Part shown: positions 42,875 to 51,867 of the stretch, one piece after another
Layout: each line of letters starts with the position of its first letter
Position numbering within the stretch: position 1 is the stretch's first letter
Assembly: GCF_024158125.1 (NCBI RefSeq)
Contig: NZ_JAMZFT010000003.1
Location: 1 to 64,000, forward strand
Direction of reading: 5' to 3'
DNA: 64,000 bases
DNA from: Futiania mangrovi
Lineage (GTDB): Bacteria > Pseudomonadota > Alphaproteobacteria > Futianiales > Futianiaceae
Notes under the pieces: model-generated
Database searches by the model: none
What the model was told of the DNA's origin: nothing
The model's input: the letters and a program-made list of their open reading frames with translations, nothing else
Translations under genes and position numbers: made by a program

Positions 42875-44206
42875 TCAGAACTGCCGCGTGACGCCGAACA
42901 TCAGTTCGGTCCGGTCGTAGTCGTAGAAATTGATATCGGAATCGTTGATCGTGTGGCGCACGCCGACGAGTGGCGCGAAGCCGCCGATGCTCCAGTCCCG
43001 CTTGGTCAGATAGAGCGAGCCGGAATAGCGCCAGTCCTTGCGCGTCGAGGCGAACAGCGGGTCGGGCCCGTCGAAATCGCGATATCCCGCGAAGCCCCCC
43101 ACTTCCGCCGTGATGCCCCAGGGAAACTCCTGCAGCCACGCTACGCTGAGACCGGGGAAGTCATAGGAAAAGCGCGCCTCTTCGGTCTCGTTGCGCAGGA
43201 ACGTCAGATCGGCGCGGACCATCGCGCTCGACGAGATGCCGTAGCGCGCCCCGATGCTGCCCGTTGCGACCCAGCCATCCTGGCGCCGATCGTCGTCATA
43301 ATTCTGCGCGATGACCTCCAGGCGCGTGCTGAGCCCCAGCCGCGGGGTCGCCTGCATGCTGGCAGCGATCTCGCCACCCGCGCCCCAATTATAGGCATCG
43401 TTGCCGAACCAGCGCCGCCGCACCACGCCGCGCAGCGCCACCTCGCCACCCGGCGGCAGCCAGGTCGGCCCCAGGCCGAGACGCAGGAAGCTGTCGTTGA
43501 AGTCGTCGTTGTCGTACTGGCGGTGGCTCGCGTAAAGCTCCGCCTCGGCGCGCCAGTCCTTCGCCAGCGGCAGCCGGTAGCCTGCCTGCGCCGCCGTCAG
43601 CATGCCAAGACCGCTCGTCTTGCGCGCGTTTGGGTCGAGCAGGAAGGGAAACCCGCCGATCTCCACGAGGCGCGCGTCTGTCGCAGCATTGACGTTGGTG
43701 TCGGGGGCAAGCGCGAAGGTGACCGACAGGCTCCACTTCCGCCGCGCGCGGATCGCATCGAGAAACGCCTCGATGTTCGCCGTCACCGCAGGCGGGAGAT
43801 TGGCGGCGAGCACAAGCTCGAACTGCCTGCGCGCGTTCTCGTCGTCCTCCACCTCGAAATAGGCGCGCGCAAGCTCCAGCCGCACCCGCACGAGACCGGG
43901 CTGATCGACGAGGATGCGCCTGAACCGGACGATCGCCTCCTCGGGATGCCCGAGCTCCAGCGCGGTCAGACCGTCGAGGAAAACGAACTCCGTCCGCTGC
44001 ACCGGATCCTGGGGCTCCGGCACCTGGGCGAGAAGGCGGCGCGCCTCGGCAGCCTTTCCGGCATCAACGAGCGCGCGGACCTCGGCCAGCGTCTGCGCGC
44101 CGGCCGCACCCGCCCCAAGCGCGAGGAAAACGGCCAGTGCGCCCGCGGTTACGGCGCGGACGGCGCGGAAGATCACGGGGGACACACGACTCGGCAAACC
44201 CATCAT
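42875..44206 (-). CDS. Slam-like outer membrane protein (surface lipoprotein assembly modifier, DUF560)
   Basis: 443 aa. A signal peptide (about 1-37, ending GAGAAGAQ) is followed by an N-terminal TPR-type periplasmic part with LDGLTALELGHPEEAIVRFRRILVDQP in pieces and RVRLELARAYFEVEDDENARRQFELVL in pieces, a KWSLSVTFALAPDTNVN entry to the barrel, and about 14 beta-strands to the final Phe of RTELMFGVTRQF. These are the hallmarks of Slam/porin-like DUF560, which move lipoproteins to the cell surface. No lipoprotein substrate gene is beside it. The ATG at 44206 or 44203 is the start. Confidence 0.85.
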   Translation of the reverse strand: MMGLPSRVSPVIFRAVRAVTAGALAVFLALGAGAAGAQTLAEVRALVDAGKAAEARRLLAQVPEPQDPVQRTEFVFLDGLTALELGHPEEAIVRFRRILVDQPGLVRVRLELARAYFEVEDDENARRQFELVLAANLPPAVTANIEAFLDAIRARRKWSLSVTFALAPDTNVNAATDARLVEIGGFPFLLDPNARKTSGLGMLTAAQAGYRLPLAKDWRAEAELYASHRQYDNDDFNDSFLRLGLGPTWLPPGGEVALRGVVRRRWFGNDAYNWGAGGEIAASMQATPRLGLSTRLEVIAQNYDDDRRQDGWVATGSIGARYGISSSAMVRADLTFLRNETEEARFSYDFPGLSVAWLQEFPWGITAEVGGFAGYRDFDGPDPLFASTRKDWRYSGSLYLTKRDWSIGGFAPLVGVRHTINDSDINFYDYDRTELMFGVTRQF

Positions 44207-44254
44207 GCCCCCTGCATATCCGAAAGGAGCGGCGACCGAAACGGGCTCTCCGCG

Positions 44255-46558
44255 TCAGGCGGCGCGCACCCTCGCGATGAACCCCGCGACCTCGGTACGC
44301 AGTTCCTCCGACGACCGGCCCAGTTCGCCCGCGGCCTGCAGGAGCTGGGCCGCGGCATCGCGCGTCTCGCGCGCGGCCTCGGTCACGCCGGAGATATTGA
44401 CGGTCACCTCCTCGGTGCCGCGGGCGGCCTCGTGGACGTTGCGGGCAATCTCCTGCGTGGCGATGCCTTGCTCCTCGACCGCGGCCGCGATCGAGGCAGC
44501 GATCTCGTTCACCTCGCCGATGGTGCGCGCGATAAGCGTGATGGCGTCGACCGCGCCACCTGTCGCGCTCTGGATCGCCGCGATCTGGGCGCCGATCTCC
44601 TCGGTGGCCTTCGCGGTCTGGCTGGCGAGCGTCTTGACCTCCGATGCGACCACGGCGAACCCCCTGCCCGCCTCGCCCGCGCGCGCCGCCTCGATGGTCG
44701 CGTTGAGGGCGAGCAGATTGGTCTGACGCGCGATCTCGGTGATCAGGTCCACGACCTCGCCGATCTTCTCGGCTGCCTGGTTCAGGCCGAGGACGGTCGC
44801 ATTCGTGTCGGTCGCCTGCGCGGTTGCGCGCGTGGCGACGGAGTTCGACTGCGTGACCTGGCGGCTGATCTCGCCCAGCGAACTGGCCAGCTGCTCCGCC
44901 GCCGCGGCCACCGTCTGGACGTTGGCCGACGCTTGCTCGGACGCGGTGGCGACATTTGTCGCGCGCCCGTTCGTCCGCTCGACATTGTGGGCGAGCGCGC
45001 CCGCCAGCGCCTGGAACTGCGCGGCCGCCGCCGCGACCGTCTCCACGACCCCCGACACGGTCTGGTCGAGCTGGTCGGCAAGCGCACCCAGCTCCTCCTT
45101 CCGGGCCGCCTCTGCGCGCCGCTTCATGTCCTCGCGCTCCGCCGCCAGCCGCTGCACCTCCCGGGCGTTGTCGCGGAAAACGGCCACGGCGCGGGCCATG
45201 GCGCCGATCTCGTCGGTCCGCTCGAGGCCGGGGATCGCACGGTCGAGGTCACCCCCCGCCAGGCGTCCCATCGCCCGCGTGATCTGGGCCAGCGGCCCGA
45301 TTACCCGGCGGGATACGAACCAGACCGACAGTATCGCGGCCACGATGCCGATGAGCACGATGCTCGCATCGCGCACGAGCGACCAGGTCGCGCTGTCGGC
45401 CAGGGCCTGGGCGTAGGCGAGCGTCCGCGCGGTCACCGCAGCCTGCACCCCTTCGAGCGTGGCAAGCGCTTGCGACGACTCCGTCAGCCATGTCTCGATG
45501 CCGACCGGATAGGCCACGCTGCTGCCGCCGTCCGCCGGGGCGGTGCGCGCGGCCTCGTACACCTGCTGGCGCAAGCGGTCGTAGCGGTCGAAATAACGTC
45601 CGTCCGCAGTCCCGATCGCATCCGCCAGGCCGCTTTCGCCCTGAATCCGGGCCCCCTGCATGCGCGCGATGCCGAGCATTCCGTCCCAGGCCGCGGAAAT
45701 CCTGCCGCGCAGCTCGCCCAGTTCCCGCGCATCCGCGGTGTCGACCGGTGCGCCGGCAGCGATACGGGCCCCGAGACGGCCGCGCTCGCGCCCCGCGAGA
45801 TTGGCGAGGTCGGACACAGCCGACTTGAGCGCGAAGAGATCCGCCGCCCGCGGATCGCCGGCAGCCCGGGCCGCGACCGCGCCTTTCAGCGTACCGACCG
45901 CGGAAACCAGCCGGTTCGCACCGGAAAGCCAGTCCGAAACGAGATCGGCGCCTGCCCCACCGCCGCGTGCCATCATGTCGTCGACCGGTCCGCGCAGCCG
46001 GCGCACCTCGTCGGCAGCCGTCTCGAGTTCCCCCAGCAACCTGGTACCGTCCCCCGGCAGGTCGAGTGCGGCGACAGCGGTCCGGGACTGCTGAAGCGCC
46101 GCGGCGGCGGCCGTCCGCGCATCGCCGATGGCGGCGCGGACATGCTGCGGCATGGCGCGTGGCCGGGCGAGCGCGATCTCGGTCAGGTCCCTCTCGCGCG
46201 CCAGCGCTGCGGCGGCGCCGGTGAGCGCATCGAACGCGGCGTTGGTCCGGGCGATCCCGATGGCAGTGGAGCGGTCGGCCACGGCCTCGCGCAGATTGAG
46301 CCAGGCCATGACGATCATCGGCAGGGCAAGCAGCGCGATCACCAGGTAAAGCGTCCGCTGTACGGAGTGCGCGGTGCCCGAGAGGCGCGCCAGGTCGCGG
46401 AGGGAGACCTCGGCGGCCCCCTCCTCGGCGGCGGCGCGTGCAGCCTCGCGTCCGGGCGCGGCGGCCTCTGCCTCGTCGCCGCCCAGCGCTTCCCGCATCC
46501 GGTGCACGGCGGAGCGGATCCGCTCCTCCCCTTCTGGGCTGGTGTCGGCGGTGGTCAT
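44255..46558 (-). CDS. Methyl-accepting chemotaxis protein
   Basis: 767 aa. An unusually long cytoplasmic N-terminus of about 68 residues precedes TM1 (70-88); then a helical periplasmic sensor (about 89-394), TM2 (396-415), HAMP (417-468) and the signalling hairpin, whose tip is [22 protein letters not shown], followed by [15 protein letters not shown]. It lacks a CheB/CheR-binding pentapeptide at the C-terminus. The start is the ATG at 46558 with AAGGAA upstream. A CtrA-box-like site lies upstream at 46622-46638. No other chemotaxis gene is in the window; ligand unknown. Confidence 0.95.
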   Translation of the reverse strand: MTTADTSPEGEERIRSAVHRMREALGGDEAEAAAPGREAARAAAEEGAAEVSLRDLARLSGTAHSVQRTLYLVIALLALPMIVMAWLNLREAVADRSTAIGIARTNAAFDALTGAAAALARERDLTEIALARPRAMPQHVRAAIGDARTAAAAALQQSRTAVAALDLPGDGTRLLGELETAADEVRRLRGPVDDMMARGGGAGADLVSDWLSGANRLVSAVGTLKGAVAARAAGDPRAADLFALKSAVSDLANLAGRERGRLGARIAAGAPVDTADARELGELRGRISAAWDGMLGIARMQGARIQGESGLADAIGTADGRYFDRYDRLRQQVYEAARTAPADGGSSVAYPVGIETWLTESSQALATLEGVQAAVTARTLAYAQALADSATWSLVRDASIVLIGIVAAILSVWFVSRRVIGPLAQITRAMGRLAGGDLDRAIPGLERTDEIGAMARAVAVFRDNAREVQRLAAEREDMKRRAEAARKEELGALADQLDQTVSGVVETVAAAAAQFQALAGALAHNVERTNGRATNVATASEQASANVQTVAAAAEQLASSLGEISRQVTQSNSVATRATAQATDTNATVLGLNQAAEKIGEVVDLITEIARQTNLLALNATIEAARAGEAGRGFAVVASEVKTLASQTAKATEEIGAQIAAIQSATGGAVDAITLIARTIGEVNEIAASIAAAVEEQGIATQEIARNVHEAARGTEEVTVNISGVTEAARETRDAAAQLLQAAGELGRSSEELRTEVAGFIARVRAA

Positions 46559-46621
46559 CTGCGCATTCCTTCTCGGCGAGCGCCCGGCACAAGTCTGCAT
46601 CGGGCACTCTGCGGCAGGCGT

Positions 46622-46638
46622 GGTTAACACCTCGTCAA
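46622..46638 (-). promoter_or_regulatory. CtrA-box-like motif upstream of the chemoreceptor gene
   Basis: On the minus strand the sequence reads TTGA, seven bases, TTAACC, one mismatch from the CtrA consensus TTAA-N7-TTAAC, 64-80 bp upstream of the chemoreceptor start. CtrA commonly controls chemotaxis and motility genes in Alphaproteobacteria. Confidence 0.4.
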
Positions 46639-46731
46639 GCGTTTGCCGGCGGGGCACCGGGCCCGCGCAACGCGGGCAGCCGGTGGAATTCGCCCTTTCC
46701 CCCGCCGCCGCACCTGCCTATGTGTGGAGCG

Positions 46732-47445
46732 ATGCAGAGCCCCTTTCCCGCCCCACCCCATGGCCGGCCGCGCGAACCGGTGTTCAATGTCCCCTTCGCG
46801 CTGCTCGCGCTGATCGGTACGCTGGCGGCGTTTCACGCGGCGCGCATGCTGCTGCCGCTGCGCGTCGAGGTCGAGGCGATCTACATGCTGGGGTTCGTAC
46901 CGGCGCGCTATGGCCTCAGCGCCCCGGAGATCGGCATCGGATCGCTGCTCGATGCGGGGCCGGTCACGGCGGCGGCAAACTTCGTCAGCTACACCTTCCT
47001 GCACGGCGACCTGAGCCACCTGGGGCTCAACTGCCTCTGGCTGGCCGCCTTCGGGGCGCCGGTCATCCGGCGGCTGGGCACCGACAGGTTCCTGGTGCTC
47101 TATTTTCTGTGCGGGGCGGCCGGCGCGGCGCTGCACCTGCTGCTGCATCCGGCGTCGGTCGCGCCCCTGATCGGGGCGTCGGCGGCGATCTCGGGTATGA
47201 TGGGGTCGGCGGCGCGATTCGCGCTTGCGCCCGCCCCGCTTGGCTACCCGCGCGAACGGCTGCCGCTCCGGCGGCTGACGGACAGCCGGGTACTGGTGTT
47301 CGTCGGCCTGTGGTTCGGCCTCAACTGGCTTTTCGGGACAGGTGCGGCGAGCGTCGTCGGCGGGGCCACGATCGCGTGGGAGGCGCACGTCGGCGGCTTC
47401 GTCGCGGGACTGTTGTTGATGCCCCTTTTCGATCGCAGGCGTTAA
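46732..47445 (+). CDS. Rhomboid family intramembrane serine protease
   Basis: 237 aa. Six-helix rhomboid fold. The catalytic Ser is Ser150 in LIGASAAISGMMG and the catalytic His is His219 in WEAHVGGFVAG; the conserved HGDLSHLGLNCLWL region (His96, Asn100) stabilises the active site. Cleaves membrane-anchored substrates; none is predicted here. The ATG at 46732 is used; an ATG at 46720 would add four residues. It is divergent from the chemoreceptor gene and followed by the TPR gene 58 bp later. Confidence 0.9.
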   Translation: MQSPFPAPPHGRPREPVFNVPFALLALIGTLAAFHAARMLLPLRVEVEAIYMLGFVPARYGLSAPEIGIGSLLDAGPVTAAANFVSYTFLHGDLSHLGLNCLWLAAFGAPVIRRLGTDRFLVLYFLCGAAGAALHLLLHPASVAPLIGASAAISGMMGSAARFALAPAPLGYPRERLPLRRLTDSRVLVFVGLWFGLNWLFGTGAASVVGGATIAWEAHVGGFVAGLLLMPLFDRRR

Positions 47446-47503
47446 GAGTTAATATACCCTAGGTAGATCGTTGCGTGCCGCTCGTACCCCGGAAGATGAT
47501 CGC

Positions 47504-48739
47504 ATGACCAAGCACCCCGCCCGCAAGGACCCCAAGGCCCGGCGCACGCGCCGCGAGGGGCTGCGCACCGCGGGCATCGTGGCGCTGGCCGGTGCCGCTG
47601 GCATCGTCGGCACGGCGGCCGGGGTGAAGTATCTGCGCACCCACGACATTCCGCAGGTCGTCCAGCTTTCGGCTCTGGTCGTGCCCCCGCGCGAACCGGT
47701 GCAGGCCGTGGAGCGGACGCCTTCTGTCCGGCCGGGTCCGGATGCTGCCGACCTCATGGAGCGTGGGCGCACGGCGGAGTCGCGGGCCGAACACGACGTC
47801 GCCTTCGCCGCTTACGAGGCCGCGGCACGGCGCCCGGCAGACGAACCGCCGCCGCTGCCCGACCGGCTGGAGGCACTGGCCCGCGCGGCAGGCGCCGTCG
47901 ACCGGCCCGGCATCGCCGTCGATTCCCTGCGCACCGCCCTCTTCCGGCTCGAGGAGGCGCGCGACACCTCGACCGACCTTGCAGCACATCATGCGCACCG
48001 CGCCCGCCTGCTCGCTGCCTTGGCGGAGGCGGCGCTGGCCAATGGCGACGTCGGCCTTGCCGTGCGCACCGCCGCGGAAGCGGGGGAAGCGGCCGATGCT
48101 GCCACGTCAGCGGGGGCCGCGCTCACCAGCCTGCTGCCTGCCCAGGCCCGCGCTCTCGCCGTGCAGCAGCAGGCCGAGGGTGTGCGGGGCGACACGGCTG
48201 CCGCGATCCGCGCGGGCGAGCGTGCGCTCGACATCGTGAAGCGCCAGTCGGGCGCACGCAGTCCGGATGCCGCACGCCGGATGGAGGATCTGGCCCGCCT
48301 CTATGCGCGGGCCGGGCGGGTTGAGGATGCGCTCGCCCTCAATGCCGAGGCGCTGTCGATCGCGGAGGAGGATCCGAACGTCGACCGCAGCACCCTCGTC
48401 ACGGGTCACAACAACCTGGCCGAGGCATGGCGTGCGGCGCAGAAGCCCGACATGGCCCGCCCCCATTACCGCCGCGCGATCGAGATTGCGCAGGAGGGCC
48501 CGGCGACCGCCGCCGACGCCGCTGTCCCGATGAACAACCTGGCGCTGCTGGAACTTGCCGCGGGCAACCGGCTGGCGGCGGAGAAGCTGTTCGTGGATGC
48601 ACTGGCGCTTGCCCGGGATACCCTCGGACCGGAGCACGAAACCACGGCCCGCCTGCGCGAGAACGCGATCAATTTCTACAAGCGTATCGGGCGCTGGGAT
48701 ATGGCGCGCACGCTGGAGACCCCGGAAACGGGCGGCTGA
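47504..48739 (+). CDS. Membrane-anchored TPR protein (kinesin light chain-like repeats)
   Basis: 411 aa. A basic start (KHPARKDPKARRTRR) and one hydrophobic helix (about 22-42, TAGIVALAGAAGIVGTAAGV), then tetratricopeptide repeats. The C-terminal repeats are of the TPR_10/12 type: ARRMEDLARLYARAGRVEDALALNAEAL, then LVTGHNNLAEAWRAAQKPDMARPHYRRAIEI and PMNNLALLELAAGNRLAAEKLF (each in pieces). Function unknown; probably a periplasmic scaffold. Transcribed behind the rhomboid gene, possibly with it. Confidence 0.85.
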   Translation: MTKHPARKDPKARRTRREGLRTAGIVALAGAAGIVGTAAGVKYLRTHDIPQVVQLSALVVPPREPVQAVERTPSVRPGPDAADLMERGRTAESRAEHDVAFAAYEAAARRPADEPPPLPDRLEALARAAGAVDRPGIAVDSLRTALFRLEEARDTSTDLAAHHAHRARLLAALAEAALANGDVGLAVRTAAEAGEAADAATSAGAALTSLLPAQARALAVQQQAEGVRGDTAAAIRAGERALDIVKRQSGARSPDAARRMEDLARLYARAGRVEDALALNAEALSIAEEDPNVDRSTLVTGHNNLAEAWRAAQKPDMARPHYRRAIEIAQEGPATAADAAVPMNNLALLELAAGNRLAAEKLFVDALALARDTLGPEHETTARLRENAINFYKRIGRWDMARTLETPETGG

Positions 48740-49101
48740 CACGACGGCCCGCGGCCATTCCGGAAAGCGAATTCGCCCACGGGAAAAGGATCCACAGCGC
48801 CGCTGTGGATAACGTGCATAAGGTGCTGGCGCCATTGCACCAGCGTGCCCTTGCCAGCCGTGATCGGAGGCCCCCCCGACCCGGGCGCACCCTAGCCCGT
48901 TGCCGTCGCGGCGGGCAAGCGGGAACATTCGGCGATCTTCGGTGCCTTCATCCGGCCCGGCCCGATCCCACTACATCTGACAACAGCCGGGGACTTACCC
49001 ACAAGATATCGCGCATGGGGCGGGAATGACGGGACGCCTTGCCCTTGGCGCGCAGGACGGAAGCGCATAGCATCCCCAGGCCAGAGACGTTTCGCCCGGG
49101 G
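48740..49101. promoter_or_regulatory. Intergenic region upstream of dcd with DnaA-box-like dyad
   Basis: No gene is seen in these 362 bp. At 48790-48810 there is a palindrome with ten-base arms ATCCACAGCG and CGCTGTGGAT around one base. Its right half is within a perfect DnaA box, TGTGGATAA (48804-48812). A second box with one mismatch, TTACCCACA, is at 48995-49003. The region may couple transcription of the deoxynucleotide gene to DnaA. It is too GC-rich to look like an origin. Confidence 0.5.
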
Positions 49102-50298
49102 ATGAGACACGTGACCGTGACGACGACCGGCCCCGACCAGGGCCTCGCCGCAGCGATGGAGATGCAGGGGATCCTCCCCTCGCAGGCCTTGCGCGCGTTC
49201 ATCGCTGCCGGTCACATCACGGCGTTCGGCGACCGCCGGGTCGAGCCCTCGCAGGTGCAGCCGGCGTCCCTCGACCTGCGTCTCGGACGGCTGGCCTACC
49301 GTGTACCGGCGTCCTTCCTCCCTGGCGCCCGCTTCCGGGTGGAGGAGCGGCTGGACGATCTGCAGATGCACGCCCTCGACCTGACCGACGGTGCCGTGCT
49401 GGAGCGCGGCTGCGTCTATATCGTTCCGCTGGTGGAGGGCCTGCGCCTGCCCGCCGGCGTCAGCGCGCGCGCCAACCCGAAGTCCTCGACCGGCCGCCTC
49501 GACGTCTTTGCCCGCGTCATCACCGATGGCGCGCAAGCGTTCGACGACGTGCCGGATGGCTACACCGGGCCGCTCTATGCGGAGATCAGCCCGCGCACCT
49601 TCTCCATCCGGGTGCGCACGGGCACGCGGCTGGTCCAGATCCGGCTGCGCAGGGGTGCCGCCCGCGACACCGACGAAGCGGTGCGCGCGCTCAACGCCGC
49701 CGACCCGCTGCTCGGCGGTGCCGGGGCGGAGCAGTTGGCAGACGACATCCGCGGCGGCCTTCCCTTCACTGTCGACGTGCAGGGAGAGGCGTCCGGCTCC
49801 GGCGCCCTGGCTGCGCGTGCCGGCATGCCGCCGATCGTCGGATGGCGCGCGCGCAAGCACGCCGGCCTCGTCGATATCGAGCGGGTCAATCATTACGAAC
49901 CGCTCGACTTCTGGGAACCGGTGTTCGCCCGCAAGGGCGGGGGCGTCGTGCTCGACCCGGACGATTTCTACATCCTGGCAACCCGCGAGTCGGTGGCCGT
50001 GCCGCCGACCCACGCCGCGGAGATGCTCGCCTACGATACGAGCGTGGGGGAGTTTCGCGTGCATTACGCCGGTTTCTTCGACCCCGGCTTCGGATATGCC
50101 TCGGCGGGCGGATCGGGAAGCCGCGCGGTACTGGAGGTGCGCACCCACGAGGTGCCCTTCCTGATCGACGACGGCCAGATCGTGGGCCGCCTGGTGTTCG
50201 AGCGGATGGCCGCCCTGCCCGATCTGCTTTACGGCCGCGACATCCAGTCCAACTACCAGGGACAAGCGTTGGCCCTTTCCAAGCAATTCCGGCGCTAG
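49102..50298 (+). CDS. 2'-deoxycytidine 5'-triphosphate deaminase (long DCD type)
   Basis: 398 aa. Deaminates dCTP to dUTP for dTTP synthesis, cytosolic. This family is a fused, roughly doubled dUTPase-like fold: GILPSQALRAFIAAGHI, QVQPASLDLRLGRLAYRV, ANPKSSTGRLDVFARVITDGA and a second-half GFFDPGFGY match it strongly. Start is uncertain: the ATG at 49102 lacks a good ribosome binding site, and ATG codons at 49156 and 49162 (MEMQGIL) would also give a plausible protein. DnaA-box-like sites lie upstream. Confidence 0.9.
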   Translation: MRHVTVTTTGPDQGLAAAMEMQGILPSQALRAFIAAGHITAFGDRRVEPSQVQPASLDLRLGRLAYRVPASFLPGARFRVEERLDDLQMHALDLTDGAVLERGCVYIVPLVEGLRLPAGVSARANPKSSTGRLDVFARVITDGAQAFDDVPDGYTGPLYAEISPRTFSIRVRTGTRLVQIRLRRGAARDTDEAVRALNAADPLLGGAGAEQLADDIRGGLPFTVDVQGEASGSGALAARAGMPPIVGWRARKHAGLVDIERVNHYEPLDFWEPVFARKGGGVVLDPDDFYILATRESVAVPPTHAAEMLAYDTSVGEFRVHYAGFFDPGFGYASAGGSGSRAVLEVRTHEVPFLIDDGQIVGRLVFERMAALPDLLYGRDIQSNYQGQALALSKQFRR

Positions 50299-50500
50299 GC
50301 CCCGAACGCTGCTGCCGTTCACCTACTTTTAATCCGAATTCGCCCGAATAGTTTCGCAGGCACGGCATCGAACGTGCCACCTGTTTGCGTCGTCACCTGT
50401 TCCTTTTCTGACGTCCGGCGGTCTTCCGCGCGGAGAGTACCCTGCCCGAACGGCCGGCAGGTCGAAGCCTTGTTTCGGATGGCATCGGAGAAGACGCACG

Positions 50501-50977
50501 ATGTTCGAGCAAAACCGGATGAAGCGGTACAAGCAGCGGCTGCGGGTGAGCGTCGAACGCGGCGCCAAGGGAACGCTCGAAGCCTATCTGTTCCTCGGTC
50601 AGAACGAACGCCTGATCGAGCTGATGAACGACTATCGCGAGTTTCTTCCGTTCGAGACCCTGCTGGGGAAGTTCCTGCTGATCCCCAAACGGGAGATCAC
50701 CGAGATCACGCCGGTCGACAGCACCGGCGCACCTGTCGGGCTGAAGACCAATCCCTACAAGGTCCTGAACGTGACGCGAAATGCGAGTCCCGAGGAAGTG
50801 CACGACGCCTACCGGACGCTCATGAAGGCCCTGCATCCCGACCGGGTGCGCGCGGCGGGCCTCGGCGATGAGCTGATCCAGTACGCCACGGAGCGCACGC
50901 AGATCGTTGCCGCTGCGTACCAGGAAATCGTCGAGCAGCGCGAGAGGCTCAACCGGATCGACGTACCGGCGGCCTGA
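50501..50977 (+). CDS. Small J-domain protein with beta-rich N-domain (first of three paralogues)
   Basis: 158 aa. The N-terminal about 75 residues form a beta-rich domain: KQRLRVSVERGAKGTLEAYLFLGQNERL then LMNDYREFLPFETLLGKFLLIPKREITEITPVD (each in pieces). The C-terminal J-domain (about 84-145) has YKVLNVTRNASPEEVHDAYRTLMKALHPDRV with the intact HPD at 112-114. J-domains stimulate Hsp70/DnaK; what the N-domain presents to it is unknown. ATG at 50501. Two relatives follow in tandem. I do not know a named family with this combination. Confidence 0.82.
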   Translation: MFEQNRMKRYKQRLRVSVERGAKGTLEAYLFLGQNERLIELMNDYREFLPFETLLGKFLLIPKREITEITPVDSTGAPVGLKTNPYKVLNVTRNASPEEVHDAYRTLMKALHPDRVRAAGLGDELIQYATERTQIVAAAYQEIVEQRERLNRIDVPAA

Positions 50978-51063
50978 GCCACCCTCCCCGGCACGGGCGA
51001 AATCCGCCTCACGCCGGACCGGCCATCTGCGCAATACACTCTCTGGTTGCGCCAAATCTGTTT

Positions 51064-51080
51064 TGCAATTCTTTATTGCA
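51064..51080. promoter_or_regulatory. A/T-rich dyad between the first two J-domain genes
   Basis: Arms TGCAAT and ATTGCA around a five-base centre, in a locally very A/T-rich segment (51050-51125) upstream of the structured RNA candidate. It may be an operator or promoter element. Confidence 0.45.
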
Positions 51081-51149
51081 TACATGATTCTATCAGAGAC
51101 GTTCATTATCTCTTAAGTTTTCTACCGGAAGATGAGTTCTGCCGGCACG

Positions 51150-51256
51150 CACCCTGACGCGTCGGACTGTTGCGTCACTCACCGTATCTCAGGGTGACCC
51201 GAGTGTGCTTCGTGTCTCGGCGCTCCTGCTTGCGTATCCGGCAGGGGCGCCTTTTT
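51150..51256 (+). ncRNA. Candidate structured RNA with terminator upstream of the second J-domain gene
   Basis: The stretch folds into a helix with eight-base arms CACCCTGA (51150-51157) and TCAGGGTG (51189-51196), with an inner CGC/GCG pair. It ends in a strong Rho-independent terminator: arms GGCGCTCCTGC (51219-51229) and GCAGGGGCGCC (51241-51251), one G-T wobble, then TTTTT. The terminator precedes the gene by about 110 bp, so it is either a free small RNA or an attenuating leader. No known RNA family is recognised. Confidence 0.5.
51219..51256 (+). terminator. Rho-independent terminator in the J-domain cluster
   Basis: 11-bp stem (one wobble) with an 11-nt loop followed by five T residues on the plus strand. 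It may end the first gene or the RNA candidate, 112 bp before the second gene. Confidence 0.85.
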
Positions 51257-51368
51257 CGTTCCGGCTCCGGGAAAATACCCAGGCGGCGGCGCGGCTTGGC
51301 AAACATCTTGCTTCCCGCTGTCGTGACGGGGATAGGTACCCGGTCCAGTACAGCGGAGTATGTTGCAT

Positions 51369-51845
51369 ATGTTCGATCATGACCGGATGAAGCGTTCGAA
51401 GCGGCGCGTTCGCGTGCTGGTTGAGCGCGGCGCCAAGGGTGCGATGGAGGCGAGCCTTTTCCTCGCCCATGACGAGCGCCTGATCGACGCGCTCAACGAC
51501 GACCGGAAGTTCCTTCCCCTCGAGACGGTACTGGGCAAGCTCCTGCTCCTACCAAAGAGCGAGATCACCGAGATCACGCCCGTCGACCGCGCGGGCAAGC
51601 CGGTCGGCCTCAACGCCGATCCCTGCAAGATCCTCGGCGTCACGCCGGATGCGACCGCGGAGGATTTGCGTACCGCCTACCTGACCCTCGTGAAGGCGCT
51701 GCATCCCGACCGGGTGCGGGCAGCCGGCCTCGCCGAGGAGTTCATTCAGTACGCCACCGAACGAACACAACTCGTCACGGCGGCCTACCACGAGATCACG
51801 GCCGAGCGCGAAAGACGCGCCAAGGCCGAAGCGCCACCCGCCTGA
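51369..51845 (+). CDS. Small J-domain protein with beta-rich N-domain (second of three paralogues)
   Basis: 158 aa, the same length as the first paralogue and clearly duplicated from it: RMKRSKRRVRVLVERGAKG, EITEITPVD, and KALHPDRVRAAGLAEEF all align. HPD is intact at 112-114, and ATERTQLVTAAYHEI continues the J-domain end. GGAG lies 11 bases upstream of the ATG at 51369, which aligns with the first paralogue's start; an in-frame ATG at 51360 is less likely. Between the copies lies the A/T-rich region with the RNA candidate. Confidence 0.82.
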   Translation: MFDHDRMKRSKRRVRVLVERGAKGAMEASLFLAHDERLIDALNDDRKFLPLETVLGKLLLLPKSEITEITPVDRAGKPVGLNADPCKILGVTPDATAEDLRTAYLTLVKALHPDRVRAAGLAEEFIQYATERTQLVTAAYHEITAERERRAKAEAPPA

Positions 51846-51867
51846 CGGGCCGGAGGGGGCAAGCCGG

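Noticed and set aside
48790-49003. Chromosomal replication origin
   Set aside because: Only two DnaA-like boxes and no A/T-rich unwinding element or usual neighbours (hemE, dnaA, dnaN). Regulatory sites are more likely.
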